Shown piece after piece: positions 59,121 through 64,000 of a DNA stretch of 64,000 bases. Source of the DNA: Pachyseris speciosa (Eukaryota > Cnidaria > Anthozoa > Scleractinia > Pachyseridae); assembly GCA_016490735.1 (NCBI GenBank), contig JAEMWC010000132.1, forward strand, positions 965,001-1,029,000, written 5' to 3'. Each line of letters begins with the position of its first letter. Position 1 is the stretch's first letter. The position numbers and the translations under genes were made by a program. Below the pieces are notes generated by a model. The model saw only the letters and a list, made by a program, of their open reading frames with translations, did not search any database and was not told the DNA's origin.

Positions 59121-60670
59121 ATATATATATTTAGCCAAGCCTAAAAGCGGAGCTCCAAAAGCATTCTTTTTCTACTGGCATTTACATATAGTCTGCTAAT
59201 GTCATATCACCCATCTGACCTCACTCAAGCTACAGACCCAATGCTGTAAAAAATAGTATGGAAAGGTGATCTGAGCCAGTGGCACAATGGATTTGGACCC
59301 CACGTGGATTTGCACCCTCCAGTCCAGATCTGCTTGTGGATCAGATTTGGACCCAGTAGTCCAGAACTGCTAGCAGATATGAATCCCCTTTTACGGATTT
59401 GTACCCCCACCCCTCCTAAAAACAAGCGTTCTATTCAGTAAGGTAATAAAAATTCCTTTCCAAACTGAGTTTGGAGATGTTAAAAAAGCAAAATAAAAAT
59501 ATTGAGGTAGGTTTTTTTAAAAATAATCTTTAATACCTTGTGTAAAAAAGAACCTGCAACGCTAGTTTTCATCTATAAATTTTTAAAACAAAACATTTCT
59601 TAACATCTTAGAGCAATACCTAAGGACAGGTCTGTTTCCCTGTTCAACTGTAGGCAACTTAGTTACATACTTAGCTACTTAGGTATGGTTTAGAGCCACT
59701 AGAAATTGGTGGAGAAGCCTGGTAATTGCTCCTTGGAATCAGTATCACATCAGATATATAGTGATTCAGATCATCAGTTCATAATGAATGCAATTGCAAT
59801 TATCCACAGCCTCCCATGAGACAGTCAGAAATCAGAAATTGTGTATCCTCTGGATATATGTATGCCTCACAAAAATTATGAAAGAAAGATACATGGAAAT
59901 CAATAAAAATATTTAGATGCCATGAATTAAGACCAAGATATTTCTTTTGAGCAATTACTTCTTGACCTTACTATCACAAAAAAAAATGCTTGCTAACATT
60001 AAGCTCATCACTCAATGCACCTACAGTGTTTTCAAAAAGAAATCCAGCTGCTCTTCTGGCCAGTTAAGTGCAAGACCAAACAATTTGATAATAAAATATT
60101 GGGCATTTGGTTGATACCACTATCAAGGTGATTCATCAAAGCAAAAGTGCTGGAAATCTGTGTTAGCCGTCTTAACTTGATCTTAACATACTTCATCAAA
60201 CATCAGAGATTCCATTAAACATTAATGCCAAATGTCATCCAAACATCCCACTATATTGGTGTGACCAGCTACTAATAAAATTAATTGAAAGACTGTATGC
60301 AGGAGAAGGAAGTCCAAAGGATGTGTACATTGATGAGAAAGAGCTTACTTTAAGTTTAATGTTAAGTTTTAAGTTTAATAATACTTTGTCATGCGAATAA
60401 AACTAAGCTGATACAAAACAAAAAAGTGCATGACTGGAGAATAATTGGGAGAAACTAAATTCCCATACAAAGAATGTTATCTAATATCACACATTCTAAA
60501 AACTAAGAGGTGAAATTTAAACGTGGACTAAAGCTAACCTAATCAAATTAAATCAAATACTTGTCTCTTACAAGTCACCCCTGATTTGAGATTGAGACTA
60601 AAAAGTATGAAGTAATCCAAAGCAAACCTAATTAAATTACATACTTGTCACTCACAAGCTACATCTGATT

Positions 60671-61076
60671 TAGGCCCTGTTCGCACTAAGACAAAAATTT
60701 GAGTTTGGCGTCTGCAAAAAAAATGAAAATTTTGTAATCGCCAATTTTTTGTTTTCGTAATCCTGTTCGCACATGAAGATGCGAAATCTTTTTTAGTGAC
60801 AGATAGCTCTAATGCAAGGCAACCGCAAAAACTACACTGAAGGAGTCAGTCATCAATTTGATGACCCAATGACGGATGGACGTCAACGAACAAAGGATTT
60901 TCTCGCCTGGCAAAATTTTTACAGCCTCCTAAGCTAGTCGACGGAATCTTTGAAGTTTCGTTGCGCTTGCAAAAATTTTGGTGAGTGCAAAAAATCGTTC
61001 GCACTAGAAATGGCTTCGCGTTGACAGATGTTTTGGCAAATCAAACAAAATTTCGCGTAGTGCGAACAGGCCCTTA
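60671..61076. mobile_element. MITE with 'GGCCCTGTTCGCACTA' inverted ends
   Basis: Left TAGGCCCTGTTCGCACTAAG, right TAGTGCGAACAGGCCCTTA, inverted. Inner words GTTCGCAC and AAAATTTTG repeat in both orientations. No frame. Confidence 0.8.
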
Positions 61077-61212
61077 AATTGACACTAATAATGTAATAGA
61101 TAGGACTTAAAACTGCTTAAAGAAGGTGCATGTATGATGTTCGATGGAACACCATTCCAGTCTGCTATGTAGCGATTAAAAAAAGAAAAGCTGAAGGCCA
61201 TATATATATTTA

Positions 61213-61560
61213 GCCACGCCAAGCCTAGAATCGGAGCGGCACACTCTCACCGAGCAACTTCGCAAGAGTTTATTTGGGCCAGTTTAATTTGTGTCCAAAA
61301 CAATTGAGCAGCAGCAGGGAAAACGAAGAGTTTTCGATAGTAAACGTTTGCAAAAAAAAAAAAAAAAGACATACATTCTTGAGTCCTAACTACTTTCAGA
61401 TGAAAGCGTAAAGGGATTCAAAGCGGATCAAAAAAAAAAAAAAAACAAACAAAACAAAAACACTACAAGCGAACAAAGTACGATGCCGGCGAGTGTTTGC
61501 TCGAAGAAGGAGAAGGTGGAGAAATTAAATAAGACTAGCAAGTAATTAAAATAGCTTGTA
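61213..61560. repeat. Repeat family R, second long copy
   Basis: Shares TTTGTGTCCAAAA, GAGCAGCAGCAGGGA and ACATTCTTGAGTCC with 28930-29530 in the same order. Preceded by TATATATATTTAGCCACGCC, matching the start of the fragment at 59121. Confidence 0.65.
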
Positions 61561-61759
61561 CTGATAAAGCTAGGAAAATCGGTATTTATTTTGACATAAA
61601 TACCTCTAGAAAAGAAAATAAAGGGTACAAACTCTTCGTTTACAGCAGTCAGCAGGAATTTATCAAAACCATGGTTATGAATGACTTTTTCATAACGACA
61701 GCTGTTGCAACAGTAAAATCTGTTGTTTTACTCAATAAATTTTTTTTTCGTATCTTTAG

Positions 61760-61877
61760 AAAGCTAATGAGATGTGCTCGTCACTTGGACTTTCAAAGAC
61801 GATGCTTCCGAGCTGTGTATATGACGTAGCAGTAACAAATGACACGTCACTAACTACTCAAGAGACTCTCCAGCAAG
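61760..61877 (+). CDS. Exon 29: post-VWD Cys-containing segment
   Basis: The acceptor is CGTATCTTTAG and the donor GTGGGT at 61878; phase 0 in, 1 out. It encodes KANEMCSSLGLS, then PSCVYDVAVTNDTSL, which matches the C(V/I/L)(Y/F)D(V/I/A).(V/A)T.(N/D) segment after VWD in mucin-like and SUSD2-type proteins. It supplies exactly the 0-to-1 phase change needed between exons 28 and 30. Confidence 0.85.
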
Positions 61878-62222
61878 GTGGGTAGAAGCCGGACTTCTCT
61901 CCCTACCCCTCTTGAAACATTCCGGGCCTTTAATGGACAAATTTTGCTGTGTTAGGCCGTTAAAACTCGCTTTTACTAAGGGGTTCGGAGTTTGGGAGAC
62001 GGATGCTGTCCAATGACTTATGATCTTCATTGTAAATAGTCATGTGAATGATCAACCACAAGAATATTAGGAACTAAAAAACATACGGCAAAGTTGCGAG
62101 ACAATAAAATAACGATTTTATTCAAAGTGACTTGATGAAAATGCAAGGATTCAAGATTGTAGTATCTATCTAATGTGGTCGCCGATAATGATATAATTAC
62201 ATTAGTTGCTGTTCTCTCGAAG

Positions 62223-62312
62223 GCTGTCCAGATCAATGTTCAGGAAAGGGGAGATGCGTGAACTCCACCTGTCAGTGCATGATTGGCTGGTCTGGAGACA
62301 GCTGTCAACTTG
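62223..62312 (+). CDS. Exon 30: EGF-like domain (last exon in window)
   Basis: The acceptor is TTCTCTCGAAG and the donor GTAAGT at 62313, phase 1 on both sides. It encodes a complete EGF: CPDQCSGKGRC, then CQCMIGWSGDSC. The donor shows that the gene continues past the window; no further exon is seen up to 64000. Confidence 0.88.
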
Positions 62313-64000
62313 GTAAGTAAATGGAACCAATCAGCCATGCTTAAATCATTGTACTTTAACGATGTAGGTGAAAATAAGGAAAAGACGGGGGTGTATAGCT
62401 GTATGAGAGGTCTCTGGTTGAAACCACCGCCGAATCACAAACTATTACTGTTATCGTCATCATTATCGTTACTGTTATAGGTATTCTTATAAACTTTCTT
62501 GTTACAACACAAAGAACACTGCTATACGAGGCTACCCATTTACCTCGAATCAGGATTTCGAGTTGGACAGGACTTTGAGGTGGATTTTCCAGTTGGATTT
62601 TAGAGTTGAGATTTCGAGTTGGATTTTCAAGTTCGATCCTTTGAGTTGGGATTTCCAGTAAATGGTCAGTGTTTTCACATAGTTCAAAAGCTTAGCTTAG
62701 CTGTACGTTTGTCTTGCCGTTCATTATTACGGTAGTAGTTCCATTACTTGCTTTTTCGAGTACGATGTTTTCGTTGTGCGCCTAAATTCTTTTAGCGCCT
62801 GTCACTCTCTATGTGGCAAGTTTTCTTTTGGTCTGCTTACTTAATTCACAGCTGCAAAATCGTTCTTAACCTCTTCTAGGTTGGTTTCTAATGTCACTTA
62901 TGGCTGGATTGCTGGTATCCAGTTCGATCTGACATGGATAGGGTTGGAATCGCTATCTTTCCCATGAAAAACTCGAAGGCGCACACGTCTTGTGAATTGT
63001 TCAAAATCTTTGATAAGCTGGCGCCTAATGAAGTTGGAACGAATTTGTACGAATTTCAGTCCCCTAGAGGGAAAGCTCATTTGCTTATCTGTCAGTCGTT
63101 CAGTTGAGAGTTTCCTTTTAGATGAAGGTTTCTTGACTCAATCTGAATGTAAATTAGAGACAGTTGTTTTACGTTCCTTAACATTAAATTTACTTCGCAT
63201 GAGCCCCGCTTGCCGCTCTTTCTTTCTGTAGCTTCTCACCGTTAATGCTTTGCTCTGTGTTTCAATGCCTCTGCCAGAAGAGCTTCGTCATAGTTATCAG
63301 GTATATCTACTTCAATCGGCACTTCGTCTATTTGCATGTTTTGCTCACTGGTGTTCAACAGACCATCGTCTGTTAGAATAGCTGCCGTCATATTTTGTAC
63401 TTTTAAAGCAAGACTGTAGTTTCCATTCTATGTTAATCTCATCAGTTGCCAAAGGAATGTCTTACGGAGTGTAGGAGTGTGAAACCAAAAATCATTCCGT
63501 AGCAGATATGGTTTCGGCTCTTTATATACCTCTCACAGCCGCTAAGGGGATCGAAAAATAACCCACGTTTTCTTATTGGTTGTTCAGCATCAATCACGGG
63601 GAATCCATATTCCCGGACAATTAAGCTGTTTAGTTTTTCGATCCTAAGTTTTTGCTAAGCTCAACTCGTGGTGTTCTTCTAGCGCCAAGAAAGAGCTCTC
63701 TTAAATGGCAATTAACTCTATGACATTTGTTGTATAACGGTCGTTTTTAGCTCTGAATGTTCTCATTTCAGTGCCTTTTTATAGTCCAACTGGAAATCCA
63801 ACTCGAAAATCCAACTCAAAATCCTAACTCGGAAGTTAGTTTATACAACTAATTAATTACCTTGTTTAAGATACAATTCTGGCGCTACTTACAATGACGT
63901 GTTCTCAGCGAAACTTACGTTGTTTACATTACACACTGGAAATCATTACATGACATTTGTGTAGCACTTCTCGAAAGCTGTTAATTTCATTGGCCCTGAT
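62313..64000 (+). other. Intron 30 (runs off the window) with an inverted-repeat-bounded block
   Basis: 62545-62655 holds several degenerate direct copies of CGAGTTGGATTTTC, and 63784-63833 the inverse (CCAACTCGAAAATCCAACTC). The 1.2 kb between has short frames only. No further exon up to 64000. Confidence 0.6.

Larger units (their letters stand above)
58533..61759 (+). other. Intron 28: duplicate exon, MITE, repeat family R
   Basis: Contains the truncated exon 29 duplicate (58970-59120), AT-rich unassigned sequence (59200-60530), an imperfect tandem pair (about 60536-60665, word CAAATACTTGTCTCTTACAAG), a MITE (60671-61076) and repeat family R (61213-61560). Confidence 0.65.

Noticed and set aside
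58787..59134. 115-codon + frame
   Set aside because: Overlaps the exon 29 duplicate in the wrong frame; no domain.

Overview
The window reads as nuclear DNA of a cnidarian, most likely an anthozoan such as a stony coral. It is AT-rich, its exons are short and separated by long repeat-filled introns, and it carries tRNA-derived SINEs, Penelope-like and non-LTR retroelement pieces, many foldback/TIR elements and a decayed Polinton-like (adintovirus-type) block. The organism is inferred from gene family and repeat content, not from a species marker.

Apart from mobile-element remnants I find one host gene. It lies on the + strand, fills the whole window and is open at both ends. I resolve 30 exons (about 8.35 kb of coding sequence, roughly 2,780 residues). 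Each was placed by splice signals, reading frame and domain content. Intron phases agree at every junction except one, between 30317 and 35008, where an exon is probably missing from my model. One intron appears to use a GC donor (20888).

The protein is a large modular extracellular or membrane-bound protein. Its visible order is CUB, parallel beta-helix (PbH1), SRCR, more beta-helix, CUB-like, MAM, beta-helix, C-type lectin-like, two EGF, a PSI/plexin-like Cys-rich module, two copies of a module with a GDV(L/I).SA motif, a furin-like site, an EF-hand-like loop and a long beta-rich region with no recognised domain, a Thr-rich mucin-like stretch, a Cys-rich linker, EGF, VWD, the post-VWD region seen in mucin-like/SUSD2-type proteins, and EGF. 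The N-terminal half resembles Drosophila Bark beetle/Anakonda. The C-terminal half resembles mucin-like VWD/EGF proteins, including those known from coral skeletal organic matrix.

Layout. 1-16 kb holds the CUB/beta-helix/SRCR/MAM/lectin/EGF exons, with foldback elements in introns 1 and 4. 16-30 kb holds the PSI and GDVL-module exons and an intron full of SINEs, MITEs and a Penelope-like RT fragment. 30-41 kb holds two retroelement fragments in opposite orientation, long microsatellites and the exons of the unrecognised region. 41-49 kb is one 8.1-kb intron containing MITEs, a GIY-YIG fragment and the capsid/protease relic. 49-64 kb holds the mucin-like, VWD and EGF exons, with a duplicated partial exon near 59 kb. 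No real tRNA gene, rRNA gene, CRISPR array or second host gene was found.
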